NCBI GenBank assembly: GCA_963756605.1
Contig: CAVWOT010000030.1
Span: 248,001-312,000 of the forward strand
Direction of reading: 5' to 3'
Source: Bog-159 sp963756605
GTDB taxonomy: Bacteria; Acidobacteriota; Terriglobia; Bryobacterales; Bryobacteraceae
Length of the DNA: 64,000 nt
In this document: positions 33,753 to 41,815 of the stretch, in pieces
Position numbering within the stretch: the stretch's first letter is position 1
Layout of the letters: every line of letters starts with the position of its first letter
Program-made: the position numbers and the translations under genes
The notes under the pieces: model-generated
The model's input: only the letters and a program-made list of their open reading frames with translations
Told to the model about the DNA's origin: nothing
Database searches by the model: none

Positions 33753-35525
33753 GTGAATCGAATGCACGCCTCACGTCGGCTGACTCTAGTTGCTTTAATT
33801 GTTCTGGGAGTGGTCTTCTCGTCTGGCATAATGTCGGCGCAGACCGCGCCTCCGGCCGATACACTCAAGGTAAACTATTTTTCGAACGCCAATTCGGGCT
33901 ATCCCAGTGCATCGTTGTACTTAACCAATCCAGGAACGTCCGGTGGCAACGTCTGCGCCTTGATCTATGTATTCGACCCCTCAGAGGAGCTAAAGGAATG
34001 TTGCGGTTGCCCACTTACACCGGACGGGTTGCTCACGCTCTCAATAGACCTTAATCTTACGTCCAACCCGGCTACCCCTGGACCGCTGACCAGCGGCATG
34101 ATTGACATTGTCTCCTCGGCGCCGGGTAGCTGCAGCCCTGGTACTATTGCTCCGGTCTCGGGAGGCGTCATCGCTTGGGGCACGCACATCCAGACTGGCG
34201 GTATTGTGACATCGACTGAGTATCAGGACGCCAAGCTGAGCGCGCACGAGGAGGATATTTTAAAGACCAAGTGCGACGCCATTTTGAACGAATTTAGCGG
34301 TCATGGAGTGTGTACCTGTGGTGGTGTACCACCTCCAATCGCTTCCTGCAGGCCGACGGGCTCTCTTACCACACTCGTTCAGCAAACGAATGTGACCGCA
34401 TATGTCCCGAATGGCTCTTGGGCATCCTCAGCTACGGGTGTCCAAGTTGTACCCATCGAACCCCCCGCGATGCCTTCTTCGATCCCGACCCCGAATCCCG
34501 TGAATTCCTGCTCATCGAACCCCGTGACCGGGGAAACGGTCTGCACAGCCAATAATACCGATGTCTACCTCATCACGGGATCGACGTTGAATGAGACGTT
34601 GACGAGCGGGGGCAACGGCCTGGCCGGTTTCTCGGGCGGCAAGTGCACAAACTGCGGCGTAGCGATCAACGCAGTCACAAACACCGCGGTGATCACGATT
34701 GGGCTGAGCTCCGCGATTTCTAGTAGTGGGATTCAGTTCTTAGACTTGGCGAACAACGCCTTTTCGACGCCTGTGCCCGCTGTTAATGAAGTTTCGGAAG
34801 ACATTTTGTGGGATCCCGGCCGTAACCTGATCCTCTCTCCGAACGAATCTGGTGTTTACGACCTGTTCCAAACCTCATCGTCTTCGTCGACACCGGAATT
34901 CGGAAATCCCGTAGGTGGACAGCTCGATTCCGCGGCAGAAGACTGCTTGACCGGCATTGCGATGGCCACCGACGAATTTACGAGCAATCTCTTTATCACC
35001 GACCTGACTCAAGCTAAATTTACCCCAGGGTCGCCAGGCAGTTGGACCGCCCCAAACATGTTCCTAAACATTCCCGATTTCAACCCTTTTGTTGCCGGGG
35101 AGGCCGGCACGGACGGCATCGCGGTCGCACCAGGTTCGCATGTAGGCATCGTAACGGGAGAGTTCCCGTCTCCGCCCAGTTCGGGCAATGCGATTATTGC
35201 AATCCAGCTTCCGTCCACCTCTGGCAGCGGCGTTCCCACGCTGGTGGACTGGGTGGTGGCAGTTCTCCCGAATGATCCGGACGGGAACGTCTTTTCCATG
35301 GGGTGCGATCCCCACACTGTTACAGCGTATGTCAGCCCCAACACTGGCGCAGCGATGGGCTTGGTGACGGATTACGGAGCGACGCCTTGCAGCCTCGGAG
35401 GCACCCCGAGCTTTCTGGGCTTGATCAACCTGCAGGCACTGCTCTTCGCGCCGCGAAACCCGGGAACTCACACGGCTATTAGCCCGCTTCCAGCAGGTGT
35501 CGTGACGTTCGTGGCAGCGCATTAG
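33753..35525 (+). CDS. large secreted protein of unknown function
   Basis: The 590-residue product has a signal peptide (LVALIVLGVVFSSGIMSAQ, cleaved near residue 29). The mature protein is Ser/Thr/Asn/Gly-rich. Its first half contains Cys pairs (KECCGCP, CTCGG, KCTNCG). The second half resembles an irregular propeller: FLDLANNAFSTPVPAV, EDILWDPGRNLILSPNESGV and GTDGIAVAPGSHVGIVTGEF. GTG is used as start with GGAGG nine bases before. No catalytic motif is evident; it may be a surface-exposed binding protein. Confidence 0.75.
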   Translation: MNRMHASRRLTLVALIVLGVVFSSGIMSAQTAPPADTLKVNYFSNANSGYPSASLYLTNPGTSGGNVCALIYVFDPSEELKECCGCPLTPDGLLTLSIDLNLTSNPATPGPLTSGMIDIVSSAPGSCSPGTIAPVSGGVIAWGTHIQTGGIVTSTEYQDAKLSAHEEDILKTKCDAILNEFSGHGVCTCGGVPPPIASCRPTGSLTTLVQQTNVTAYVPNGSWASSATGVQVVPIEPPAMPSSIPTPNPVNSCSSNPVTGETVCTANNTDVYLITGSTLNETLTSGGNGLAGFSGGKCTNCGVAINAVTNTAVITIGLSSAISSSGIQFLDLANNAFSTPVPAVNEVSEDILWDPGRNLILSPNESGVYDLFQTSSSSSTPEFGNPVGGQLDSAAEDCLTGIAMATDEFTSNLFITDLTQAKFTPGSPGSWTAPNMFLNIPDFNPFVAGEAGTDGIAVAPGSHVGIVTGEFPSPPSSGNAIIAIQLPSTSGSGVPTLVDWVVAVLPNDPDGNVFSMGCDPHTVTAYVSPNTGAAMGLVTDYGATPCSLGGTPSFLGLINLQALLFAPRNPGTHTAISPLPAGVVTFVAAH

Positions 35526-35810
35526 TCGCAGGGGCCGACGCAGGGCGCCTCAGTTACCGGGTGGTTTAGGGAATGTAAGTGGCCAGAGAACCGGTACAGC
35601 AGGCTTACGGTCCAGTTGCTGGCGGGGTCGGCGGGCGGCGTCAGCGAAACACCGTGCCGTAGCGGGACGGGCCGACACCCGCCATAACATACAGAGTGCC
35701 CCGGCTTCCCATGGTCACGCCGGCAGGATAGTACGCCTCATCAAAGGGCGGGCCCCCGAAGCTCCGCAGCACCTTTTCGGGCCAGGCGCCGTCTGGGGAC
35801 GCGGAGGGCG

Positions 35811-36998
35811 TCAGCGAGTAAATGGTGCCGCAGCCGGTGTTTCTGCCCCCCGGGCATACATTGCACGCGCCGCCGCGAAGGGCGGCTCCGTCGTTCCCTC
35901 ACCGTAGTAGAACCCCGTTGCGCCAGGCAGGTATCCTGTATCTTTGTCGAGGACCAGCGGGCCGTTGGGCAGGTCGCTGGAACGGGCTTGGTCAAAGCGC
36001 AGAGGGAACGTGAACAGCGTTGCCACGGTCCATGCGCCACCACTCGATGTGGGTGGCGTCAGCGAGAAGGCGGTACCGCCATGCTTGCCGTTCAGCTCGG
36101 AATTGGTGGTGCCATACAGCACGCCATCCGCTCCCAGCGTCAGAGAAGCGGGCCGCTGTTCGGCGCTCGCCGGGAAGTTATAAAGCACCTTTTCGGTCCA
36201 GGCGCGGCCCGGCGGGCTGAGCGAAAAAACGACGCCATAACCTTCGCTCCCGCCCATCGGAGTAGTGCCGTAGAGCACTCCGTCCGCGCCGATTACCGGC
36301 GCCTGCTCCGGGTGGGATCCCTCCCGCTCGCCGCCGAAACTCCAGAGCACGGTTTCCGTCCAGTTGCCACCGGGAGGGGATGGCGGCGCCAAGGCGAAGA
36401 CCGTACCACAACCACCGGTGTAGCACTTCGTTGAGGTCCCGCCGAAATATGTCGTGCCGTACATTACCCCTCCTCCGCCAATTGCGAGGTTAGAGGACGG
36501 GGGCGGGGGCTGCTCGCCGTCGGGAGGACCTGCGAATTGGTAAATCACTTTCTCTGTCCAGGCTGCGCCTGGAGACTCTGGCGGTGTCAGCGAAAACACC
36601 GTGCCGTAGTCGTATGGGCCGCCACTCGCTAGGCCGTAGAGGATGCCGTCCCGCGCCGTTGTCACACCTGAGGGAAGGTATGCGTCGGTCGACGTGCCGC
36701 CGAAGCTCCAGAGCACCTGTTCGGCCCACGCGCCGCCCGGAGAACTTGGCGGTGTCAGGGCGTAAATAGTGCCGCAGCCGCTGTCTTCGCCGCCGAGACA
36801 CGAGCTGTACGCGCCCCCGAGCTGTGTGGCTCCGTAGAGCACTCCATTTGCGCCCATAGCGAGGTTGCCCACAGGGGCGGCGCCGCCCGAATAGTTGGTG
36901 AAGCTGAAGCTGTGCAGGACTGTGAACGTCTGTGCACCGGCCGTCTCCATAGCCGCACCTAGCAGGCCCAAGCATCGGATGAGCCGGGTAAGTGGCAT
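35811..36998 (-). CDS. GloVer tandem-repeat exported protein, 3' end frameshifted
   Basis: The 395-residue product has a signal peptide (LGLLGAAMETAGAQ). About seven repeats of roughly 50 residues follow, each with a YGTT/YGxxxxGG segment, GTVFSLTPP, AWTEKVLYNF and a G-x-D/N-GVLYG turn. This is the choice-of-anchor GloVer repeat common in acidobacteria. After about residue 367 the frame leaves the repeat pattern. The pattern continues in another frame (ACNVCPGGRNTGCGTIYSLT, then WPEKVLRSFGG) down to a TGA at about 35642. A single indel near 35895 has thus removed one or two repeats from the product. Convergent with the secreted gene at 33753. Confidence 0.8.
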   Translation of the reverse strand: MPLTRLIRCLGLLGAAMETAGAQTFTVLHSFSFTNYSGGAAPVGNLAMGANGVLYGATQLGGAYSSCLGGEDSGCGTIYALTPPSSPGGAWAEQVLWSFGGTSTDAYLPSGVTTARDGILYGLASGGPYDYGTVFSLTPPESPGAAWTEKVIYQFAGPPDGEQPPPPSSNLAIGGGGVMYGTTYFGGTSTKCYTGGCGTVFALAPPSPPGGNWTETVLWSFGGEREGSHPEQAPVIGADGVLYGTTPMGGSEGYGVVFSLSPPGRAWTEKVLYNFPASAEQRPASLTLGADGVLYGTTNSELNGKHGGTAFSLTPPTSSGGAWTVATLFTFPLRFDQARSSDLPNGPLVLDKDTGYLPGATGFYYGEGTTEPPFAAARAMYARGAETPAAAPFTR

Positions 36999-37039
36999 CG
37001 GTGTAGCCTCCAGGTGACTTATTATACGCTATCCCGCGC

Positions 37040-37852
37040 TCAAGCCCGAACCTTATTCACCTTATTCACCTTATTCACCTTATTCACCTTCTTGACGGCC
37101 TTACCCGCCTTGACCTGGGCCACCGGGTCGGCCGGCTTGTAGTCGAGCGCCTTGCTCACCGTCTCCACAATCGTCTTCAAGCACTTCACCCGCCCGAACC
37201 ATTTGAAGTTCGATTCCACCACCGTCCACGGCGCGGTGAGCGTGCTGGTCTTCAGCAGCATGTCTTCCACGGCTTCGTCGTAGCGTCCCCATTTCTCGCG
37301 GTTGCGCCAATCCTCGGGCGTCAGCTTCCAGCGCTTGTAGGGCGTGTCCTGGCGCTTCTCGAATCGCTTCAATTGTTCCTCGGGACTGATCTGCAGCCAG
37401 AACTTCACCACTATTCCGCCCGCGTCCACAAGCTGCCGCTCAAAATCGTTGATCTCGCGATAGGCGCGCTTCCAGGCGTCTTCGCTGCAGAACCCTTCGA
37501 CGCGCTCCACCAGCACGCGGCCGTACCAGCTTCGGTCGAAGATCTGTATCTGCTTCTCATCGGGTGGCAGCAGCCGGCGCCAGAATCGCCACAGATAATG
37601 ATGCGTCTTGTCTTCGCCTTCGGGCGCGGCGATGGGAAAGACTTCGTACCCGCGCGGGTCCAGCTTCTCGGTCAACCGCCGGATGGTGCCGCCCTTCCCG
37701 GCCGCGTCGCGCCCTTCAAATACCGCGATCAGCGAGCGCTTGCGCTGGTAGAGCTGCCACGCCAGCTCGCGCAACTGCACCTGGTAGCGCAGCAGGTCGC
37801 GCTCATATTCCGCCCTCGAAAGGCTTTTGTCGAGATTGAGAGTTTCGAGCAT
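37040..37852 (-). CDS. polyphosphate kinase 2 family protein, first of a tandem pair
   Basis: The 270-residue product is a PPK2-type P-loop kinase using polyphosphate and nucleotides. The Walker A loop is FEGRDAAGKGGTI (about 45-57), the lid and Walker B are FDRSWYGRVLVERVEG, and ISPEEQLKRFEKRQ follows. The C-terminus carries four copies of KVN encoded by a 9-base tandem repeat. It lies two bases downstream of a second PPK2 gene on the same strand. The two probably differ in nucleotide preference (AMP, ADP or GDP). Confidence 0.92.
   Translation of the reverse strand: MLETLNLDKSLSRAEYERDLLRYQVQLRELAWQLYQRKRSLIAVFEGRDAAGKGGTIRRLTEKLDPRGYEVFPIAAPEGEDKTHHYLWRFWRRLLPPDEKQIQIFDRSWYGRVLVERVEGFCSEDAWKRAYREINDFERQLVDAGGIVVKFWLQISPEEQLKRFEKRQDTPYKRWKLTPEDWRNREKWGRYDEAVEDMLLKTSTLTAPWTVVESNFKWFGRVKCLKTIVETVSKALDYKPADPVAQVKAGKAVKKVNKVNKVNKVNKVRA
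37052..37087. repeat. 9-bp tandem repeat, four copies, in the PPK2 3' end
   Basis: CTTATTCAC is repeated four times in succession without a mismatch and encodes the KVN repeats on the minus strand. Because the unit is a multiple of three, copy-number change would alter the tail length without breaking the frame. Confidence 0.9.
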
Positions 37853-37854
37853 GG

Positions 37855-38589
37855 TCAGGCCTTCGGCTTGCGCGCCGCGCGCTTTGCGGCCGCGGCCGCC
37901 AGCGCCCGGATGATGGTTTCAAAAACGGCGATACGCGTCCAGTAGCGGTCGGTGGCCTCCACAATGGTCCACGGCCCGCATTCGGACTCGGTGCGCTCCA
38001 GCATCTCTTCCACGGCCAGCAGATACTTGCCGTAATCCTTATGGCGGCGCCAGTCCGCCTTTTGCACCTGCCAGCGCGTGAGCGCATGGCTCTCCAGTTT
38101 CTGAAACCGCTTCTTCTGCTCCTTCTGGCTGATGTGGAAGAAGAACTTCACTATGGTGTAGCCATCGTCGGCCAAGGTGCGCTCGAAGTCGCCGATGTCG
38201 CGATAGGCTTTGCGCCAATCGCTTTTGGGTGTGATGCGCTCCACGCGCTCTTCGAGCACGCGCCGATACCAGCTTCGGTCGAAGATGGCCATCTGTCCGT
38301 AATTCGGAATGTAGTGCCAGAAGCGGTAAAGCCAGGGCATGTGCAGCTCGTGCGTGCGCGGCGCCTGGATTACGTGCAGGCGGAAGGCGCGCGGCTCCAG
38401 ACGGCTGGTAAGCACGTTGATGGAGGTGCCTTTGCCGGCCGCGTCCCAGCCTTCGAAAACGATCACGCTGGGCAGGCCCGCTTCCGAAGTGCGCAGCTGC
38501 AGCTCGTAGAGACTCGCCTGCAACGCCGGCAGCCGCGATTTGTATACTTCCTTGGATAGGGCGCGGGTTAGATCCACTTTTTCCAGCAT
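37855..38589 (-). CDS. polyphosphate kinase 2 family protein, second of a tandem pair
   Basis: The 244-residue product has the PPK2 core: VFEGWDAAGKGTSINVL (Walker A), MAIFDRSWYRRVLEERVE (lid, Walker B) and HISQKEQKKRFQKLE. It is shorter than its neighbour and more divergent (WYRRV for WYGRV). It is the upstream gene of the pair, and the starts LEKVDLTRALSKEVYKSRL and LETLNLDKSLSRAEYERDL of the two products align, pointing to an old duplication. It acts in phosphate and energy storage in the cytoplasm. Confidence 0.92.
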   Translation of the reverse strand: MLEKVDLTRALSKEVYKSRLPALQASLYELQLRTSEAGLPSVIVFEGWDAAGKGTSINVLTSRLEPRAFRLHVIQAPRTHELHMPWLYRFWHYIPNYGQMAIFDRSWYRRVLEERVERITPKSDWRKAYRDIGDFERTLADDGYTIVKFFFHISQKEQKKRFQKLESHALTRWQVQKADWRRHKDYGKYLLAVEEMLERTESECGPWTIVEATDRYWTRIAVFETIIRALAAAAAKRAARKPKA

Positions 38590-39029
38590 TTAGTGTCGAT
38601 TTTAGCTTGGCGCGGGCGCCGCCGAGAGCCGCCGGCTGCCGCGCGTTTTCTTCCAGGGCGATTGTGTAAGTTTTACAACAATTTCACGGTCAAATTTCCG
38701 ATTGTTCCGCCTGCGCAACCGAAAAACAACAACATAGTCGCGATACTAAATGACATGCGCTGAGGCCAGCAAATTGCTTCAGGTTCCTGCCCATTCTTTG
38801 GCGATGTCGTAGAGCCCTGATACGGGGCGACTAGGAAGGAGTGTGCACGTGAAGTGGCCAACCCCCGCTTGGGGGCGAGGGTCGGCCTATGCGGATACCA
38901 GGTGAATGGCATCCTTACTGCAAATCCATTCTAACCTGCCGTTCGCTATTTGCAATAGACCCCCTATGTAAATTAAACGGTTTCCGCGCTTCCTGAGGGG
39001 CGGAAAACATATAAAGGAGAAGTGTATTT
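38590..39029. other. 440-base intergenic region with hairpins upstream of the di-haem protein
   Basis: No gene is supported. Two stems are visible on the plus strand: GTCG..GCCC..GGGGCGAC near 38804-38832, and GGCC-CCCCCGCTTGGGGGC-GGTCGGCC near 38859-38887. An AAGGAG ribosome site precedes the ATG at 39030. I could not match this to a known riboswitch class. It may be a long leader of the di-haem gene, with divergent promoters for the PPK2 pair. Confidence 0.4.
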
Positions 39030-40517
39030 ATGCGAATTGTGAACGCTTCAAAACTTATGCGGGCATGCTGTTTGCCGGTATGTTTGTCGATCGCGGCGCT
39101 CTGTTGCCGGGCTCAAACCGACCCGGGTCCGCGAGGGGGGGCGGCGGGCGCCGGCGGCACGTTTCCCGTCCTCGATAACACCAGCGCTACCCTGAATGCG
39201 AACGACTTGGCGTTCTTCGCCGCAGCGTTCCAGCGTTTTCAGGAAGTCGATTCGGTGTCGGGAACTATCGAGTCCGGCAGTGGTCTGGGGCCGACCTTCA
39301 ACGGGAATAGCTGCGCCCAGTGTCATCTGCAGCCGGCCATCGGGGGCAGCAGTCCCGGCTTGGCCAGTCCGCAGAACCCCGTGCCCAACCCGCAGGTGGC
39401 CCTGGCAACGTTAGATGGCGCCAGAAACACGCTGCCATCGTTCATCACTGCCAATGGCCCCGTGCGTGAGGCCCGTTTCATTTATCTCAATCCCAGCAAT
39501 CCCAGCGGGGGACTGGATGGCGGTGTCCACGACCTATACACCATTGCGGGCCGCTCCGACGCACCAGGTTGCACTCTGCCGCAAAACAACTTTGCCACGG
39601 CGCTCTCCCAGAACAACGTGATCTTCCGCATCCCAACCGCGCTCTTCGGCCTTGGCTTGGTGGAAGATACCCCCGATGCTACGCTGGAAACAAACCTGGC
39701 CGGCACGTCCTCGCAGCGGGCGGCGTTAAGTATCGGCGGCATTTTCAACACCAGCGCCAATGATGGCACTATCACGCGATTTGGCTGGAAGGCACAGAAC
39801 AAATCGTTGCTGATATTCGCCGGCGAAGCATACAACGTGGAACAGGGCGTGAGCAACGAGAACTTTCCCAACGAGCGCTTTCCGGCCGGCACCTCTGCGT
39901 CGGTAATCGCCGGGTGCACCTTTAACGCAACACCGGAGGACTCCACAAATATTACGCTCACCGGTAGCACCGCCGGCACGGCTTCGGAAATGTCATCCGA
40001 CGTAATCAACTTCGCCGCCACCGCCCGCATGCTGGCGCCTCCCGCACCGACCACGGCATCGTCCTTCGAGTTGGCCGGGCAGACACTGTTCAGCCAGATC
40101 GGCTGCAATCTATGCCACTCCACCTCGCTGACCACGGGAAAGTCCGTCTTCCCTGCCCTATCGGGCATGCAATACCACCCATACTCGGATTTCGCCCTAC
40201 ACCACATGGGCGCCACACTCGCCGACGGCATTTACCAGGGCGCGGCCGGACCGGACCAGTTCCGTACAGCGCCGCTCTGGGGCGTCGGGCAGCGCCTCTA
40301 CTTTCTGCATGACGGGCGCACCTCCGATCTGCTCCAGGCCATCGAGGATCATTTCAGCCAGGGGTACAGCTGTGTCGGCAACTCGAGCATCCCGGCGAAC
40401 ACCAGCGGCGGAGGCGGTGGGACGTGCGCTTCGGAGGCTAACCAGGTGATCAACAACTTCAATCGGCTTAGTTCGTCGCAGAAGCAGGACGTGCTGGATT
40501 TCCTCCGCTCCTTGTAG
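39030..40517 (+). CDS. exported di-haem oxidoreductase (DUF1111 / thiol oxidoreductase-like)
   Basis: The 495-residue product has a signal peptide (LPVCLSIAALCCRAQ) and two c-type haem motifs: CAQCH near residue 92-96 and CNLCH near 359-363. It contains TFNGNSCAQCHLQPAIGG, FGLGLVEDTPDATL, GRFGWKAQ-like RFGWKAQNKS, FAGEAYNVEQGVSNE-type text, TAPLWGVGQRLYFLHDGR and DVLDFLRSL. These are the hallmarks of the di-haem oxidoreductase family related to MauG/CcP-type enzymes. It is periplasmic; the substrate is unknown. Confidence 0.9.
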   Translation: MRIVNASKLMRACCLPVCLSIAALCCRAQTDPGPRGGAAGAGGTFPVLDNTSATLNANDLAFFAAAFQRFQEVDSVSGTIESGSGLGPTFNGNSCAQCHLQPAIGGSSPGLASPQNPVPNPQVALATLDGARNTLPSFITANGPVREARFIYLNPSNPSGGLDGGVHDLYTIAGRSDAPGCTLPQNNFATALSQNNVIFRIPTALFGLGLVEDTPDATLETNLAGTSSQRAALSIGGIFNTSANDGTITRFGWKAQNKSLLIFAGEAYNVEQGVSNENFPNERFPAGTSASVIAGCTFNATPEDSTNITLTGSTAGTASEMSSDVINFAATARMLAPPAPTTASSFELAGQTLFSQIGCNLCHSTSLTTGKSVFPALSGMQYHPYSDFALHHMGATLADGIYQGAAGPDQFRTAPLWGVGQRLYFLHDGRTSDLLQAIEDHFSQGYSCVGNSSIPANTSGGGGGTCASEANQVINNFNRLSSSQKQDVLDFLRSL

Positions 40518-40616
40518 CGCGAGAAGTGGCGCGAGAAGTCGATGGCCGCCGTGGGCGGGTAACCCTGCCTGCGGCGGCATTCCGGCCCCGGCCATGCGTG
40601 AGTACAATGGAAGCGT

Positions 40617-41126
40617 ATGGTGAGACTGGAACAGGTTCTGGATTCGTGGAGGGCGGTGCGCGCCGATACGGCCGCGGCCGTGGAGGAATTTCCAGCCGCT
40701 GAGTTCAACTACAAGCCCGCCGCCGACATCATGACATTCGGTGAAATTGCTCGTCATATTCTGGTGGCCGGGCATGGCCTGACGGGGCTGTTGCTGGAAG
40801 GCGAGGAGGTGCTCGGCGGTGCACAGTTCCGCGAGAAGATGGCGCGATTCGCGCTGCTGCCGGCGGACGCCAATCCAGCAGATCTGGCGCGCGAGCTGCG
40901 CGCCTCGGTGGAACAGCGCACGTTGGAACTGGCCGTGCGGCCAGCCGAGTTTTATTCCGGTATCATCACCCGCGTGGACGGCGCGCGGGTCACGCGCCTG
41001 GAAATGTTGCAGTTTGTGAAAGAGCACGAGCTTACGCACAGAGCGCAGCTATTCCTGTACATGCGGATGAAGGGGATGGTGCCCGCCACCACCCGCCGCC
41101 GGCTGGCGAAACAGGCTGCTCGCTGA
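40617..41126 (+). CDS. DinB-like four-helix-bundle protein
   Basis: The 169-residue product fits the DinB/YfiT metal-binding bundle. It has FNYKPAADIMTFGEIARHIL (first His), a middle helix, and MLQFVKEHELTHRAQLFLYM with the HELTHR metal motif. The family often acts as thiol-dependent S-transferases with bacillithiol or mycothiol, but the substrate here is unknown. It is about 100 bases after the di-haem gene. Confidence 0.88.
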   Translation: MVRLEQVLDSWRAVRADTAAAVEEFPAAEFNYKPAADIMTFGEIARHILVAGHGLTGLLLEGEEVLGGAQFREKMARFALLPADANPADLARELRASVEQRTLELAVRPAEFYSGIITRVDGARVTRLEMLQFVKEHELTHRAQLFLYMRMKGMVPATTRRRLAKQAAR

Positions 41127-41211
41127 GGCGCCAAAGGCTGTACAATACAATTGCAAGTGTGGGCGACTTTCGCTGGATGTAATTGTTGAGTGCTCGGGAG
41201 GATTTCTCTTT

Positions 41212-41424
41212 ATGGTTACATGCCCGGTATGCGACGGGGCCATTGATGTCGATGAAGAGGACGTAGACGAAGGCGACTCCATCAGTTGCGACGAGTGCGG
41301 GGCGGATCTTAAAGTGATCGGGACGGACCCTCTCGAACTGGAGTCCGCCGAGGAACTGGAAGAGGACGAAGACGAAGATTTCGCGGAGGACGCGGAAGAG
41401 GAAGAAGAGGAGGATTGGAAGTAG
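41212..41424 (+). CDS. LysW-like carrier protein lacking the terminal Glu
   Basis: The 70-residue product has the LysW zinc ribbon (VTCPVCDGAIDVDEEDVDEG, then SCDECGADLKVI) and a highly acidic tail. In LysW the amino group of aminoadipate or glutamate is attached to a C-terminal Glu in an EDW-x-E ending. Here the chain ends EEDWK, so the attachment residue is missing or replaced by Lys. It may therefore serve a different role. No lysX, lysZ or argX is nearby. Four bases separate it from the next gene. Confidence 0.8.
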   Translation: MVTCPVCDGAIDVDEEDVDEGDSISCDECGADLKVIGTDPLELESAEELEEDEDEDFAEDAEEEEEEDWK

Positions 41425-41427
41425 CGC

Positions 41428-41802
41428 ATGTCACGGAATGTAAGGCATCGCGGGTTGCGCCGGCTGCGGGCGGGGGCGTGTGTGCTGCTGCTGGCCGCGG
41501 GCGCCGCATGGGCGGATAAGAAGGAAGACGCCAACATCCGGTCTGTGCAGGGTGTGGTGAGCAGCGCGCAGGGCGAGGCGGTGAATGGCGCGGTGGTGCA
41601 GTTGAAAAATACCAAGACCCTGCAGATCCGTTCGTTCATCACGCGGGATAATGGCGCTTATTACTTTCACGGACTCAACACGGATGTGGATTACGAGCTG
41701 CGGGCGGATTTTGATGGCGCCTCCAGCCATGCGAAGACGCTTAGCTCGTTCGACTCACGCAAGCAGCCTGTAGTGAATTTAAAATTGGAGCCTAAGAAGT
41801 AG
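41428..41802 (+). CDS. exported carboxypeptidase-regulatory-like (CarboxypepD_reg) domain protein
   Basis: The 124-residue product has a basic start, a signal segment (GACVLLLAAGAAWAD) and one beta-sandwich domain: VQGVVSSAQGEAVNGAVVQL, TRDNGAYYFHGLNTDVDYEL. This is the pattern of transthyretin-like carboxypeptidase regulatory domains. It probably sits in the periplasm or outer surface. It is likely co-transcribed with the LysW-like gene. Confidence 0.82.
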   Translation: MSRNVRHRGLRRLRAGACVLLLAAGAAWADKKEDANIRSVQGVVSSAQGEAVNGAVVQLKNTKTLQIRSFITRDNGAYYFHGLNTDVDYELRADFDGASSHAKTLSSFDSRKQPVVNLKLEPKK

Positions 41803-41815
41803 GTTTTCGGCGTCG

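Noticed and set aside
38760..38890. Riboswitch before the di-haem gene
   Set aside because: Stems are present, but none of the conserved motifs of cobalamin, cyclic di-GMP, fluoride or glycine riboswitches could be matched.
38673..38912. 79-codon minus-strand ORF in the gap before the di-haem gene
   Set aside because: No ribosome site, no family text, and it crosses the GC-rich hairpins.
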